Shown: positions 42,253 to 51,731, numbered from the stretch's first letter. The stretch is DNA of 64,000 bases from Rhodocyclaceae bacterium (GCA_016718525.1 JADKDD010000002.1:1054001-1118000); one strand, 5' to 3'. Notes: generated by a model from the sequence alone, not told the origin. Translations and numbers: made by a program.

Positions 42253-44274
42253 ATGAACAATCTTAAACCCTCTGCCGGCAGCCGTGGCTACCTCATCCGG
42301 ATTACCCTGATCGCGGCATGCATAATGGTCAGTGGCGTTGCGTCGGCAAAAAATCAGAGTTCGTCGCCGAAAACGGTGAGTGTCCCGGCAAGCACTGTGG
42401 CATCGTCCGCTGGCGACAAGCATTTCATCGCTGCCAGAACCGCTTTCCATAAAGGCGATCTGCAAACGCTGAACAAGAGTGTTGCCGCACTTGAAGGTCA
42501 TGTGTTGCAGCCATGGGCGCAGTACTGGCGTTTGCGTTTGAGCCTCGACGACAAGGCGCGTACAGATGAAGCCGGTATCGCCGCCTTTCTGGATGCCCAG
42601 GCGGGTACTTATCTGGCGGATCGCCTGCGCGCGGATTGGTTGCGCGAGATGGGCGAGCGCGGCGACTGGCAACGATTCAACACCGCACTCCCCATGCTGG
42701 TGCAACGGGAGGTTGACATCGAGTGTTACGCGTTTCAGGCAGCGAACACGCCGGAACGGATTCGGCCACTGTGGCTTTCCGGGCAGGATTTGCCTGCATC
42801 GTGCGGCGCCGTCGTCGATCAATTGGTCACAGCAGGAGGTCTCACCGTAGAAGATGTTTGGCAGCGCCTGCGTCGACGGATGGAGGTAAAGAAGCTTGCT
42901 GTTGTCAAAGACGCGGCCTACTTGCCGGACAGCGAAGGATTTGACGGCAGAGATATCAGTGCGATTGGACAACGCCCTGAAGTCTGGTTGAACAAATCCT
43001 CATCCGCAACCAGCGTCGCCTATGCCGCACGTGGCGCGCGAGAAAAGACCTTGTTTGCATTGCAGCGCGTGGCGCAATCAGATGCCGCCAAGGCAGCACA
43101 GCGGCTCGAGCAAATCGAGCGCGACAACCCGCAATTTACCGCCGAAGAACGTAGTTACGGCTGGGGCCAGATTGCCCTCGCCGCCGCGCTAAAACATCAA
43201 CCCGAGGCGCTCCGTTGGTTCGAGAAGGCAAATGCCCTGGCCAATAGCCCGGCCACCGACTTCCAACTGGCATGGAATGTTCGAGCAGCCCTGCGTCAAC
43301 AGGATTGGGCGGCTGTTCGCCGTGCGATTGCGCGCATGCCGCCGGAGCTTGCCAACATGCCTGATTGGGTCTATTGGAAAGGTCGCGCACTGTCCGCGAT
43401 GGGTGAAACCGCAGAGGCCAGCAAACTATTTCAGAAAATTGCCGGGCAAGCCAATTTTTATGGCTCACTCGCCAATGATGAACTGGGGCGAACCATCACT
43501 TTGCCGCCAACAGCTCCGTCTCCTACACGTGGCGAGCTTTTGATTGCCAGCAATCGACCGGGATTGCAGCGCGCGCTGGCGCTCTTGCGTCTCGATATGC
43601 GGATTGAGGGATTAAAGGAGTGGTCATGGACCATGCGTGACCTGAGCGACCGCGAATTGCTTGCCGCCGCCGAATTTGCGCGCACGGAAGGGGTTCTGGA
43701 TCGCGCCATTCATTCCGCCGACCGCACTGTAGAGCAGCATGACTACAGCCTGCGCTATCTGGCGCCGTTTCGTGAGCAGGTCGAGCCGGCGACCAAACGC
43801 CTTGCCCTGGACGGGGCTTGGGTTTATGGTTTGATGCGACAGGAGAGCCGCTTCGTGCCTGCCGCCAAGTCATCGGTGGGTGCGCAAGGCCTGATGCAAG
43901 TGATGCCCGCCACGGCAAAATGGGTGGCGAAACAAATCGGCATGCACAATTTTCAGCCGCGACATGCAAATGACTTGGATACGAATATTGCGCTCGGGAC
44001 CAACTACCTGAAAATCGTGTTGGATTCACTGGATAACCAGCCCGTACTGGCTTCGGCAGCCTATAACGCCGGACCCGGGCGGGCACGCAAATGGCGCGAT
44101 CAGAATCCTATGGAAGGCGCAATCTATGCCGAAACCATCCCTTTTACGGAAACCCGCGACTACGTTAAAAAGGTGATGAGCAATGCCATGTTTTACAGCG
44201 CGCTGTTCAATGACCCGCCTGTCCCGCTCAAGACCCGCCTTGGCGTGGTCAGCGGGCGCGGCCAGACCGAGTGA
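42253..44274 (+). CDS. slt: Soluble lytic murein transglycosylase
   Basis: Slt cleaves peptidoglycan glycan strands with formation of anhydro-muramic ends. The 673-residue protein has a signal peptide (LIRITLIAACIMVSGVASA), a long alpha-superhelical U domain and a C-terminal lysozyme-like domain. The catalytic glutamate is in GLMRQESRFVPAAKSSVGAQG, at about residues 528-548, followed by LMQVMPATAKWVAK and ASAAYNAGPGRA. It starts 45 bases from the divergent ligase gene. Confidence 0.93.
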   Translation: MNNLKPSAGSRGYLIRITLIAACIMVSGVASAKNQSSSPKTVSVPASTVASSAGDKHFIAARTAFHKGDLQTLNKSVAALEGHVLQPWAQYWRLRLSLDDKARTDEAGIAAFLDAQAGTYLADRLRADWLREMGERGDWQRFNTALPMLVQREVDIECYAFQAANTPERIRPLWLSGQDLPASCGAVVDQLVTAGGLTVEDVWQRLRRRMEVKKLAVVKDAAYLPDSEGFDGRDISAIGQRPEVWLNKSSSATSVAYAARGAREKTLFALQRVAQSDAAKAAQRLEQIERDNPQFTAEERSYGWGQIALAAALKHQPEALRWFEKANALANSPATDFQLAWNVRAALRQQDWAAVRRAIARMPPELANMPDWVYWKGRALSAMGETAEASKLFQKIAGQANFYGSLANDELGRTITLPPTAPSPTRGELLIASNRPGLQRALALLRLDMRIEGLKEWSWTMRDLSDRELLAAAEFARTEGVLDRAIHSADRTVEQHDYSLRYLAPFREQVEPATKRLALDGAWVYGLMRQESRFVPAAKSSVGAQGLMQVMPATAKWVAKQIGMHNFQPRHANDLDTNIALGTNYLKIVLDSLDNQPVLASAAYNAGPGRARKWRDQNPMEGAIYAETIPFTETRDYVKKVMSNAMFYSALFNDPPVPLKTRLGVVSGRGQTE

Positions 44275-44283
44275 AAGTGCAGG

Positions 44284-45054
44284 ATGCCTAAACGTCTTAT
44301 TCATCAGCTCAGTGTTGCAGGATCGGTGGCTGCGTCTACGCTAAGCCAGTGGCGCGGTACTTCAGTGGTGAAAGCTGCGCGGCAGCCGGAAAAGCGGCTC
44401 AAACTTTACGATATGGAAAGTTGTCCGTTTTGCAAGACGGTGCGTGAAGCGCTGACCGCGTTGGGATTGGACGCGGAGATTTATCCCTGCCCGCGCGGCG
44501 GCAAGCGATTCCGTCAGGAAGCAAAGCGAATCGGCGGCAAGGAGCAATTCCCTTTGCTGGTCGACCCGAATCATCAAATCACGATGTATGAATCGAAAGC
44601 AATCGTCGATTATTTGTTCCGGACTTACGGGGAGATGAAAACTCCTGCGGGATATCGTCCGGGAGGGTTGCGGCCGCTTGCGGGTGCGACAGGTGCTTTG
44701 TTGCGGCTCAGGCGGGGTACCGCAGTCCGCGCCGCTGAAGCGCCAAAACAACTGCTCGAACTGTGGAGCTTTGAATCCAGTCCGTACTCGCGACTGGTCC
44801 GCGAACGCCTCACCGAACTGGAACTGCCTTACATATTGCATAACATCGGCAAAGAGCAGTTTGCCGATATGGGTCCGGCAGCAATGCGCGTTAAACCCGG
44901 GCCATACAAGCCAAAGGCCGGTGGGCGACGCGAGCAAGTACTGGCAAAATTTGGTCGGGTGCAGGTACCGTATCTTGAGGATCCGAATACCGGCGTGAAG
45001 CTTTACGAATCTGCCAAAATCATCGACTATCTCGAACGTCAATACGCACTATAG
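44284..45054 (+). CDS. Tandem GST N-terminal (thioredoxin-fold) domain protein
   Basis: The 256-residue protein has two glutathione S-transferase N-terminal domains in tandem. The first has a CPFC active site in LKLYDMESCPFCKTVREAL, and YESKAIVDYLFRTYGE. The second is LELWSFESSPYSRLVRERLTEL, where CxxC is replaced by SPYS, and ends LYESAKIIDYLERQYAL. No all-helical GST C-terminal domain is present. It begins ten bases after slt. It may be a redox protein rather than a conjugating enzyme. Confidence 0.82.
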   Translation: MPKRLIHQLSVAGSVAASTLSQWRGTSVVKAARQPEKRLKLYDMESCPFCKTVREALTALGLDAEIYPCPRGGKRFRQEAKRIGGKEQFPLLVDPNHQITMYESKAIVDYLFRTYGEMKTPAGYRPGGLRPLAGATGALLRLRRGTAVRAAEAPKQLLELWSFESSPYSRLVRERLTELELPYILHNIGKEQFADMGPAAMRVKPGPYKPKAGGRREQVLAKFGRVQVPYLEDPNTGVKLYESAKIIDYLERQYAL

Positions 45055-45065
45055 ATTGAATCAAC

Positions 45066-45090
45066 GCCGTGGTACCAGCACCAACTGGTA
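45066..45090 (-). repeat. Dispersed short repeat, copy J (intergenic, hairpin form)
   Basis: GCCGTG at 45066-45071 (one mismatch), then CAGCACCAACTG at 45076-45087. The flanks extend the stem to TACCAG/CTGGTA at 45073-45090, six perfect pairs around the CACCAA loop. Confidence 0.78.
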
Positions 45091-45112
45091 GCGATACTGC
45101 TTAAAAATCGGC

Positions 45113-46342
45113 ATGACCACTATTCATATCGACATCGCCACCGCCCGGGCCCTGCATCTTGCAGCGCAAGGTCTGCTGAGGCCACCGCAGCGCAAGGCCA
45201 AAAAGGCTGACGTGTTGTCAGCAATACAGCGCATGGCTTTATTGCAGATCGACACCATTTCGGTGGTTGCGCGCAGTCCCTATCTGGTGTTGTGGAGCCG
45301 GCTCGGGCACTACGACACACAGTGGCTGGAGCAGCACCTAAGCGAAGGCGCGCTGTTTGAATACTGGGCACATGAGGCTTGTTTTGTGCCGACCGAAGAT
45401 TTTCGCCTGTTGCGGCATCGAATGCTCGACCCGTCCTCAATGGGTTGGAAGCACTCAGCGAACTGGATAAAGATGCACCAGGCCGACATCAATAAATTGC
45501 TTAAGCACGTGGCCGTCAATGGCCCGGTGCAATCGAAAGACTTTGCCCGCGCAGAGGGCACCAAAGGAAGCGGTTGGTGGGACTGGAAACCGGAAAAACG
45601 CCACCTCGAAGCGCTATTTACTACCGGCAAATTAATGGTTGCCGAGAGGCGCAGCTTTCAGCGTGTCTATGACGTCACGGAGCGGGTCTTGCCGCAATGG
45701 AGCGATGCGCGGGACTTGCCTTCGCCGGCAAACGCCCGAATGGAAATGATCCGCAAGAGTTGTCGCGCGCTCGGTGTGGTGAAACCGCAATGGGTTGCCG
45801 ATTATTACCGGCTCAGGCTTAGCGGACGCGGCAAGGCCGATTCAGCGCTGTACGATTTGGTCGATTCGGGCGAATTGATCCCGGTGCGGGTCGATGGCAG
45901 TGTCGCCGATGCGTTTGTGCACAGCGAATACCACGATCTGCTCGAATTGGCAGCGCACGGGCAGCTCAAATCCACGGTCACCACATTGCTTTCGCCGTTC
46001 GATCCGGTGGTCTGGGATCGCAAACGCGCGGCCGATTTATTCGATTTCGATTACCGCATCGAGTGCTATACACCAGCACCAAAACGTGTCTATGGTTACT
46101 TTGTTTTGCCGATTCTCTCACGCGGAAAAATCGTCGGCCGACTCGACGCGAAGGCGCATCGGGCGCAGGGGGTGTTTGAGATCAAAGCGCTCTACCTCGA
46201 ACCAAACGTGAATACCACAAAACGGCTGGCGGCCGATATACACGGAGCGATCAGTCGCTGTGCGTCATGGCACGGCTGTACCGGCGTGAAATTCGGCAGT
46301 ATTCCGCGCGATCTCAAACGACTGATGGGCAGCAACCATTGA
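45113..46342 (+). CDS. YcaQ-family winged-helix DNA glycosylase
   Basis: The 409-residue protein belongs to the YcaQ/AlkX family, which removes alkylated bases and unhooks interstrand crosslinks. It shows LLQIDTISVVARSPYLVLWSR (about residues 43-63), where the QxD motif holds the catalytic residues, and LFEYWAHEACFVPTEDF. The C-terminal part contains LLSPFDPVVWDRKRAADLFDFDYRIECY (about residues 283-310). Length and motifs fit the family. It has its own start, 58 bases after the GST-like gene. Confidence 0.87.
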   Translation: MTTIHIDIATARALHLAAQGLLRPPQRKAKKADVLSAIQRMALLQIDTISVVARSPYLVLWSRLGHYDTQWLEQHLSEGALFEYWAHEACFVPTEDFRLLRHRMLDPSSMGWKHSANWIKMHQADINKLLKHVAVNGPVQSKDFARAEGTKGSGWWDWKPEKRHLEALFTTGKLMVAERRSFQRVYDVTERVLPQWSDARDLPSPANARMEMIRKSCRALGVVKPQWVADYYRLRLSGRGKADSALYDLVDSGELIPVRVDGSVADAFVHSEYHDLLELAAHGQLKSTVTTLLSPFDPVVWDRKRAADLFDFDYRIECYTPAPKRVYGYFVLPILSRGKIVGRLDAKAHRAQGVFEIKALYLEPNVNTTKRLAADIHGAISRCASWHGCTGVKFGSIPRDLKRLMGSNH

Positions 46343-46484
46343 AGCACGAGTGCTCTGCGCAAAGTCTGGCAATGGTCGGTATCATTCAGACGCAAACAGG
46401 CTGCGGAAGAGCCCCGATATTTATCACTGCAGCTTGTGCCGTCCGCGATTGTTGCCAACTCACCCACGAGAGAAATAGAACATC

Positions 46485-46760
46485 ATGAAAAGTTCGCACC
46501 TGATCCCCGCACTGGTCATCTTTCTTCTGGCGGGATGCACGAATTACCAGATTGTCGCTGACCCGAAAGACGAGGACTATCTCAGCTACGACCATCCCTA
46601 CACCGACGAGGCGCTTGCTGAGACACTCGCCAACGCCAGGAAAATTTGTGGACAACGCAAGCAGGTGCCGATCCAGACTTCCAATGTTTGTAATATGAAA
46701 ACCTGCGCGACCAACTACCAGTGCATGGATCCGAAAGACGTACAGAAGTACGGATATTGA
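46485..46760 (+). CDS. Small cysteine-rich lipoprotein
   Basis: The 91-residue protein has a lipoprotein signal with lipobox LLAGC (Cys18). The mature part carries four further cysteines (KICGQRK, NVCNMKTC, YQCMD) that could form disulfides. No family is recognised. It lies alone between the YcaQ gene and the convergent cls gene. Confidence 0.7.
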   Translation: MKSSHLIPALVIFLLAGCTNYQIVADPKDEDYLSYDHPYTDEALAETLANARKICGQRKQVPIQTSNVCNMKTCATNYQCMDPKDVQKYGY

Positions 46761-46809
46761 TCAGGCGCGGCAGCCAAGCCGCGGCGAAGTTGCTGCGCCA
46801 AGCTTGGTG

Positions 46810-48264
46810 TTACAGGATCGGACCGAACATCGCGACACCGTTGTTCAAAAGGCGCCGGCCAACCGACCATTGGCTGACCTGATCCGGTGTGACCTCGGAC
46901 GATCGGGCAAGATATGACGCCTGGCGCTCGCGCAGCGCAGCGGTGAGCGTGGTGTCGTAAAACAAGATGTTGTTTTCGTAGTTCAGCTCAAAGCTGCGCC
47001 GGTCCATGTTGGCGGAGCCGATCAGCGTAATATCGCCATCGACTGTCAGTGACTTGGTGTGTAACAGTCCACCTTGATACTCAAAAATCCGAACTCCGGC
47101 GGCAAGCAGATCAGCGTAATAGCTTCGGCTTGCGGCACCCACAATCCAGGAGTCGTTGCGCGCTGGAAATATGATGGTGGTAGCAACGCCACGCAATGCG
47201 GTTGCGCACAGGGCAGCCTGCATGGCTTCATCAGGGACGTAATAGGGCGTGGTGATGAACAACTCACGTCGGGCGGCAAACATCAGGGTTGCAAATACTT
47301 CCGGCATCGCGGAATGACGCGCTGTGGGCCCGGTGCCGATCACCTGCGCAACGAGTCCGTGATCGTGGCGTGGTACTGGTTGCTGTAGATAGCGGGTAAT
47401 GTCTTCATCCACCTGTGCCATCCAATCGCTGGCGAACAAATGCTGGTTCTGCCATGCAATCGGGCCGTCGAAGCGAATCAAGGCATCTACCCACGGCGCA
47501 AAGCTTGCCTTGATAAGAAACTCGGGGTCAGCGCAGTTCTGGCTTCCGCAGTAGGTAATATGCCTATCGATGACGACAATCTTTCGATGATTGCGCAGAT
47601 CAATCCGGCCACGAACGACCCGCAATAGCGGATTGCCGATGGGCAGGGCCGTGGCCACTTGAACACCGTTGGCACGCATGGAAGCCCAATATTTGGAGGC
47701 GATCATTGTGCGTGATCCCAGCCCGTCAACCATTGCACGACAGGCGACCTTTCTTGCTGCAGCTCGCAACAATGCGTCGACGATTTTGAGTCCGTTGTGG
47801 TCCGGCAACCAGATATAGAAGATCAAATGCACATGCTCGATAGCAGCATCGATGTCGGCGACGATCGCGTCAATGGCTGCGTTGGAGTCGTGCATTAGTT
47901 GCGCTTGATTGCCGCTGACTGGATAGAAACCGTTGATTGAATGACCCAGGTGGAAGAGGTGCGCGTATTTCGCCGCATTTGCAGATGAAAACGCTACCTG
48001 TGTTGCCTCGTCGGGGATTTTCATTGCCGGCAGATCGGCCAGCACGCGGCGCAGTTTGATCGTTCTGTAGCGACCGATATTGGTTTCGCCAACCAGGATA
48101 TAGGCAAGTATGCCGATGACAGGTAGAACAACTATGACCACCACCCACGCGAATCGCGATGCAGGCTCACGGTGCGGGCGCAAGATGGCACGGGCGACAA
48201 AGCCGATATGCAGCAGGCCAAACAGCAGCGTCCCTGCCAGGATAAGGATTTGATTTGCGCTCAC
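46810..48264 (-). CDS. cls: Cardiolipin synthase
   Basis: Cardiolipin synthase joins phosphatidylglycerol molecules at the inner membrane. It has two N-terminal membrane segments and two phospholipase D motifs: NHRKIVVIDRHITYCGSQN and LHTKSLTVDGDITLIGSANMD (about residues 403-423). The length of 484 residues is normal for ClsA-type enzymes. It is divergent from the next membrane protein. Confidence 0.94.
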   Translation of the reverse strand: MSANQILILAGTLLFGLLHIGFVARAILRPHREPASRFAWVVVIVVLPVIGILAYILVGETNIGRYRTIKLRRVLADLPAMKIPDEATQVAFSSANAAKYAHLFHLGHSINGFYPVSGNQAQLMHDSNAAIDAIVADIDAAIEHVHLIFYIWLPDHNGLKIVDALLRAAARKVACRAMVDGLGSRTMIASKYWASMRANGVQVATALPIGNPLLRVVRGRIDLRNHRKIVVIDRHITYCGSQNCADPEFLIKASFAPWVDALIRFDGPIAWQNQHLFASDWMAQVDEDITRYLQQPVPRHDHGLVAQVIGTGPTARHSAMPEVFATLMFAARRELFITTPYYVPDEAMQAALCATALRGVATTIIFPARNDSWIVGAASRSYYADLLAAGVRIFEYQGGLLHTKSLTVDGDITLIGSANMDRRSFELNYENNILFYDTTLTAALRERQASYLARSSEVTPDQVSQWSVGRRLLNNGVAMFGPIL

Positions 48265-48343
48265 AAAGAATATTTAACCGGATTCGCAGGCAAGTGAGCT
48301 AGAGATAATTTCAGCATAAGGGTGAGTTCATTTTAGTGATCGG

Positions 48344-48949
48344 TTGCAGATCGACGTTTACAATTCATCGACCAAGAAACCTGATGGTACCGTTGTGAGA
48401 TCTCCGACTATCGTTGCTGCACGCATGTTGGCATTTCTGTTTGCCGTGTTGCTGATTCATTGGGCAGATGAGTTCCTTCCCGGTATTTTTGTCGTCATTG
48501 CGATTGCGGCGGGCATCATGTTGTTGAATCTGACTGTCGATGTCCCGGGGTTTGGATTTTTGAACCAACTCAAGAACAGCGATCGGCTGGCGATTTGGAT
48601 TGTTCTGGTGACATTGGCGATCATCGGCTATATCCATAATCAAAATCGTTGGATCGACGAAGGGCTGCTTAATCGGCCGAACGATATCGGATTGTGGAAG
48701 TCCGAGTTGATTCTCGGCATTTCTCTGGCAACGACCCTGACACATTGGTTGGTTGGGATACTCCAGCCAAAGATCACCACCATGGATGGTCAGCAATTCG
48801 CCACTGAATTCGCGCTTTACGTTAACTTCTCGGGTGTCGCATTGCTCTTGTGGTCAGGTGATGCTGTGCTTTCGCTGTCGACGTTGGGGGCGGCAATTGC
48901 GCTGATGGTACTCGCTGAATTAACGCTTTACGCTAGTCGACCGGGATGA
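48344..48949 (+). CDS. Hypothetical membrane protein
   Basis: The 201-residue product has about five hydrophobic segments: AFLFAVLLIHWADEFL, FVVIAIAAGIMLLNLTV, LAIWIVLVTLAIIGYIH, ILGISLATTLTHWLVGIL and a terminal pair near residues 155-195. I recognise no family. The start is uncertain: a TTG at 48344 gives the full frame, while GTG at 48394 or ATG at 48425 would shorten it. It is transcribed away from cls. Confidence 0.55.
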   Translation: MQIDVYNSSTKKPDGTVVRSPTIVAARMLAFLFAVLLIHWADEFLPGIFVVIAIAAGIMLLNLTVDVPGFGFLNQLKNSDRLAIWIVLVTLAIIGYIHNQNRWIDEGLLNRPNDIGLWKSELILGISLATTLTHWLVGILQPKITTMDGQQFATEFALYVNFSGVALLLWSGDAVLSLSTLGAAIALMVLAELTLYASRPG

Positions 48950-49000
48950 GGCTGGGAATCCTGGCGCTGAACACGACTGCCAGGTCTGCGTGAACTTCTC

Positions 49001-49960
49001 TTAGGGCGTCGGACATTCGCCAGTTTTCCTGTCGCCGCGTTTGGCACATGGCGTCATGGCACCCGAGACCAAATGCGGAGAGCCTTCCTCATCCATGTGC
49101 ACCGCCCGGGTTTCCCAAACTGCGACGCCACGCGGGTCGACGGTCAAATGCAAGGTCCAGCCAAGCCGGGTGACAGGGGTTGTAAAGCTGTCGAAAACGA
49201 AATTGCCCAGGCTATAGATGATAGGTTTGCCTTTGTAGATTTCCGCCCCTTGAACCACATGCGGGTGGGAGCCGACGACGATGTCCGCGCCGGCATCGAT
49301 CATTTTGCGGGCCAGTTTTGTTTGTCTTTCGCTTGGTGTGGTTTCGCGCTCCCAACCCCAGTGCATGAACGGAATCACGATATCCGCGCCGGCTTTGCGT
49401 GCGGCACGAATGTCGCTGACGACATGGCTGTCTTCGCTCCAGGCGATACCCGGACTCATTGCACCCGCCTCGAACGAACGCGGTTTGAATTCGTTGTAAC
49501 CAAGGATCGCAATGCGCAGGCCCTTGCGTTCTATCCACAGCGGTTTGTGCGCGCTGGTCGCGTTCGGGCCTCCACCAAAATGCAAAATGCCCCTGCTGTC
49601 CAATTGTTCCAGCGTTTCCATGAAAGCGGCTTTGCCATAGTCGCCGGTGTGATTATTCGCAACACTTACCGCATCGATGTGCCGCTCCAGCATTGGGAGG
49701 ACACGAGGATGGGCCCGGAAGCTATAAATCTTGCTTTCCATCGGCTGGCCGACAGTCGCAATCGGGCATTCCAGATTGCCAATGCGAAAGTCAGCGTCGC
49801 GCAACAACTCGGCCACCGCCGCAAACGGATCACGGCCGTCCGCAATAATTTTTCCCGGGGTATCGTCGAGCATGATGTCGCCGGTGAAAATCAAGCGCAA
49901 AGACTGCGCGGAACTCAGGCAAGCTGTCAGCACGAGTGCGATGAACAAGAGACCTTTCAC
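49001..49960 (-). CDS. CapA/PgsA-family secreted metallophosphoesterase-like protein
   Basis: The 319-residue protein from the GTG at 49960 has a signal peptide (KGLLFIALVLTACLSSAQS) and the CapA fold: LIFTGDIMLDD, GNLECPIAT, VSVANNHTGDYG, IPFMHWGWE, and VVGSHPHVVQG. CapA proteins act in poly-gamma-glutamate capsule synthesis in some bacteria, but many homologues have other roles. The GTGA overlap with the upstream gene shows translational coupling. A terminal cysteine-containing tail is unusual. Confidence 0.85.
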   Translation of the reverse strand: MKGLLFIALVLTACLSSAQSLRLIFTGDIMLDDTPGKIIADGRDPFAAVAELLRDADFRIGNLECPIATVGQPMESKIYSFRAHPRVLPMLERHIDAVSVANNHTGDYGKAAFMETLEQLDSRGILHFGGGPNATSAHKPLWIERKGLRIAILGYNEFKPRSFEAGAMSPGIAWSEDSHVVSDIRAARKAGADIVIPFMHWGWERETTPSERQTKLARKMIDAGADIVVGSHPHVVQGAEIYKGKPIIYSLGNFVFDSFTTPVTRLGWTLHLTVDPRGVAVWETRAVHMDEEGSPHLVSGAMTPCAKRGDRKTGECPTP

Positions 49961-50379
49961 TTGGCCGCCCCTTTGACGGGTAGCCAACCGCACCAATACT
50001 CCAGCTCCCCGTCACGCATCGTCTCGTAGACCCGATTAAGTCCGGTAAAACCGTAATCGCCAGTGCGGGATGGGGGCGGATAGGGGTGATCAACCTGATG
50101 AATCAGTACCGGACCGTCGTCACCATCACTGTAGACATAGAGTTTGATTGCAGCGATATCGGCCGGCGCATTCTGCACCACGGCTCGAAACAGGAAGTAC
50201 GACCCGATGTCAATTGTTTGCACTGCATAAGGTGACGCCACAGGCGCGGCCATCACATCCCGCGTCTCTCCACCATAAGTAATATGGCAGACAACGCTAG
50301 GGCCTGCTTGTGCTGAGTGTGCGAGCAACGAAAGCAAACCGAGTGCAACTGCAAAAGTAAACCGGCTGCGTAAGCTCAC
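49957..50379 (-). CDS. Secreted hypothetical protein
   Basis: The 140-residue protein has a signal peptide (FTFAVALGLLSLLAHSAQA) and a mature beta-rich domain with two cysteines (VVCHITYGG and YWCGWL). I recognise no family. It overlaps the glutamine-synthetase gene upstream and the CapA gene downstream by four bases each, so the three are one operon. Confidence 0.7.
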   Translation of the reverse strand: MSLRSRFTFAVALGLLSLLAHSAQAGPSVVCHITYGGETRDVMAAPVASPYAVQTIDIGSYFLFRAVVQNAPADIAAIKLYVYSDGDDGPVLIHQVDHPYPPPSRTGDYGFTGLNRVYETMRDGELEYWCGWLPVKGAAK

Positions 50380-51731
50380 GCTTGAGGCACCAGATAGCGT
50401 CGTTCCCAGGCGCTGACTTCACTCAGGAAATTCTCGTACTCAAGCTTCTTGACGCTGGTATATGCGGTGACAAAGCGGTCGCCCAAAAGACTTCCGGCAA
50501 CGGCGCTACCCTCCATCAACTCCAACGCTGCGAGCATAGTGCGCGGCAGGCCATGACCTTCGAGATAAGCGTTGCCACTCATTGGTTCAGTCGCACTGGC
50601 GCCATTTTCGATTCCCCAAAGGCCGGCTGCAAGCGATGCGGCAATCGCAAGGTAGGGATTCGCATCGCTGCCGGCAATACGATTTTCGACGCGTCGTGCC
50701 GCCGGACTGCCGCCGGGTACGCGCAAGCCAAGTGTGCGGTTGTCGTAGCCCCAATGCATATTCACCGGCGCCTGCAGGCCACTGACCAAGCGACGGAAAG
50801 AATTGACATGGGGTGCATAGATCAGCATCAACTCAGGAATTCCGCATTGCAAGCCCGCTATAAATTGTCGGAAATAGGGCGTTTCGTCGCCGTTCGATCC
50901 GGTAAAAATATTTTTGCCATCGGTGTCGATGACACTTTGATGCAAGTGCATCGAACTCCCGGGTTGCCCGGCAATCGGCTTGGCCATAAAAACGGCATTC
51001 AGGCTGTGCTTGAGTGCAATTTCCTTCGCCGCGTACTTGAACAGGAAGGCCTGATCCGCAACTGCCACCGGGTCACCATGCATCAAGTTGATCTCGAACT
51101 GTGTCAAACCCACTTCATGAATCCATGTGTCTGATTGGATGCCGAGCACATCCAGTGCCGGCAGAAATTCATTCCAGAATGCGGCGTGCTCATGCAGTTG
51201 GTTGAGGCTGAAGGCCGATTGTCCGACTTCGGCGCGCCCGCCACGCGTTACCGGTGCCTGCAGTGGTTGATTGGGATCGTCGTTCGGCGACGTCAAATAG
51301 AACTCGATCTCCGGCGCCACGACCGGTGACCAGCCTCGCGCCTGATAGCGTGCAACAACATTTTTCAGGACACTGCGTGCGGCGAATTCACACAGTTGCC
51401 CGGCCCGTTCGGGGACCAATTCGACACAATCATGGATGGCCATCGCGCGCGGTACGGACGACCATGGGACGGGCTTAAGCGTTGAATAGTCCGGCACCAG
51501 CCGGACATCCGGATCGGCATCGGGAAACACCGCGTGGTAGGAGTATTCGCCGGTGATTGCCTGCATCGGGATGGCCTGAGCGATGCGCAGTTCGTCACCA
51601 GCGGCAAATTTGCCGGCGGGCATCAGCTTGCCGCGCGGATAACCGGAGATATCGGCGAAAATGCACTCGACGTCACGAATTCCGTTTTGGCGCAGAAAGG
51701 TGAGGCGATCCGCTGCGGTATGGAGCGTCAT
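50376..51731 (-). CDS. Glutamine synthetase family protein (gamma-glutamyl-polyamine synthetase type)
   Basis: The 451-residue protein has the glutamine synthetase catalytic fold: VAPEIEFYL, GLTQFEINLMHGDPVAVADQAF (at about residues 208-229), GSSMHLHQS with the histidine, and VNSFRRLVSGLQAP. It is closer to the PuuA-type enzymes that ligate glutamate to polyamines or other amines than to the main GlnA. The adenylylation site of GlnA is not evident. The substrate is unknown. It leads an operon with two secreted proteins, one CapA-like. Confidence 0.87.
   Translation of the reverse strand: MTLHTAADRLTFLRQNGIRDVECIFADISGYPRGKLMPAGKFAAGDELRIAQAIPMQAITGEYSYHAVFPDADPDVRLVPDYSTLKPVPWSSVPRAMAIHDCVELVPERAGQLCEFAARSVLKNVVARYQARGWSPVVAPEIEFYLTSPNDDPNQPLQAPVTRGGRAEVGQSAFSLNQLHEHAAFWNEFLPALDVLGIQSDTWIHEVGLTQFEINLMHGDPVAVADQAFLFKYAAKEIALKHSLNAVFMAKPIAGQPGSSMHLHQSVIDTDGKNIFTGSNGDETPYFRQFIAGLQCGIPELMLIYAPHVNSFRRLVSGLQAPVNMHWGYDNRTLGLRVPGGSPAARRVENRIAGSDANPYLAIAASLAAGLWGIENGASATEPMSGNAYLEGHGLPRTMLAALELMEGSAVAGSLLGDRFVTAYTSVKKLEYENFLSEVSAWERRYLVPQA

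Noticed and set aside
46070..46086. CCAGCACCAAAACG inside the YcaQ-type gene
   Set aside because: The right half of the core is lost; nine matching bases in a row are expected by chance in 64 kb.
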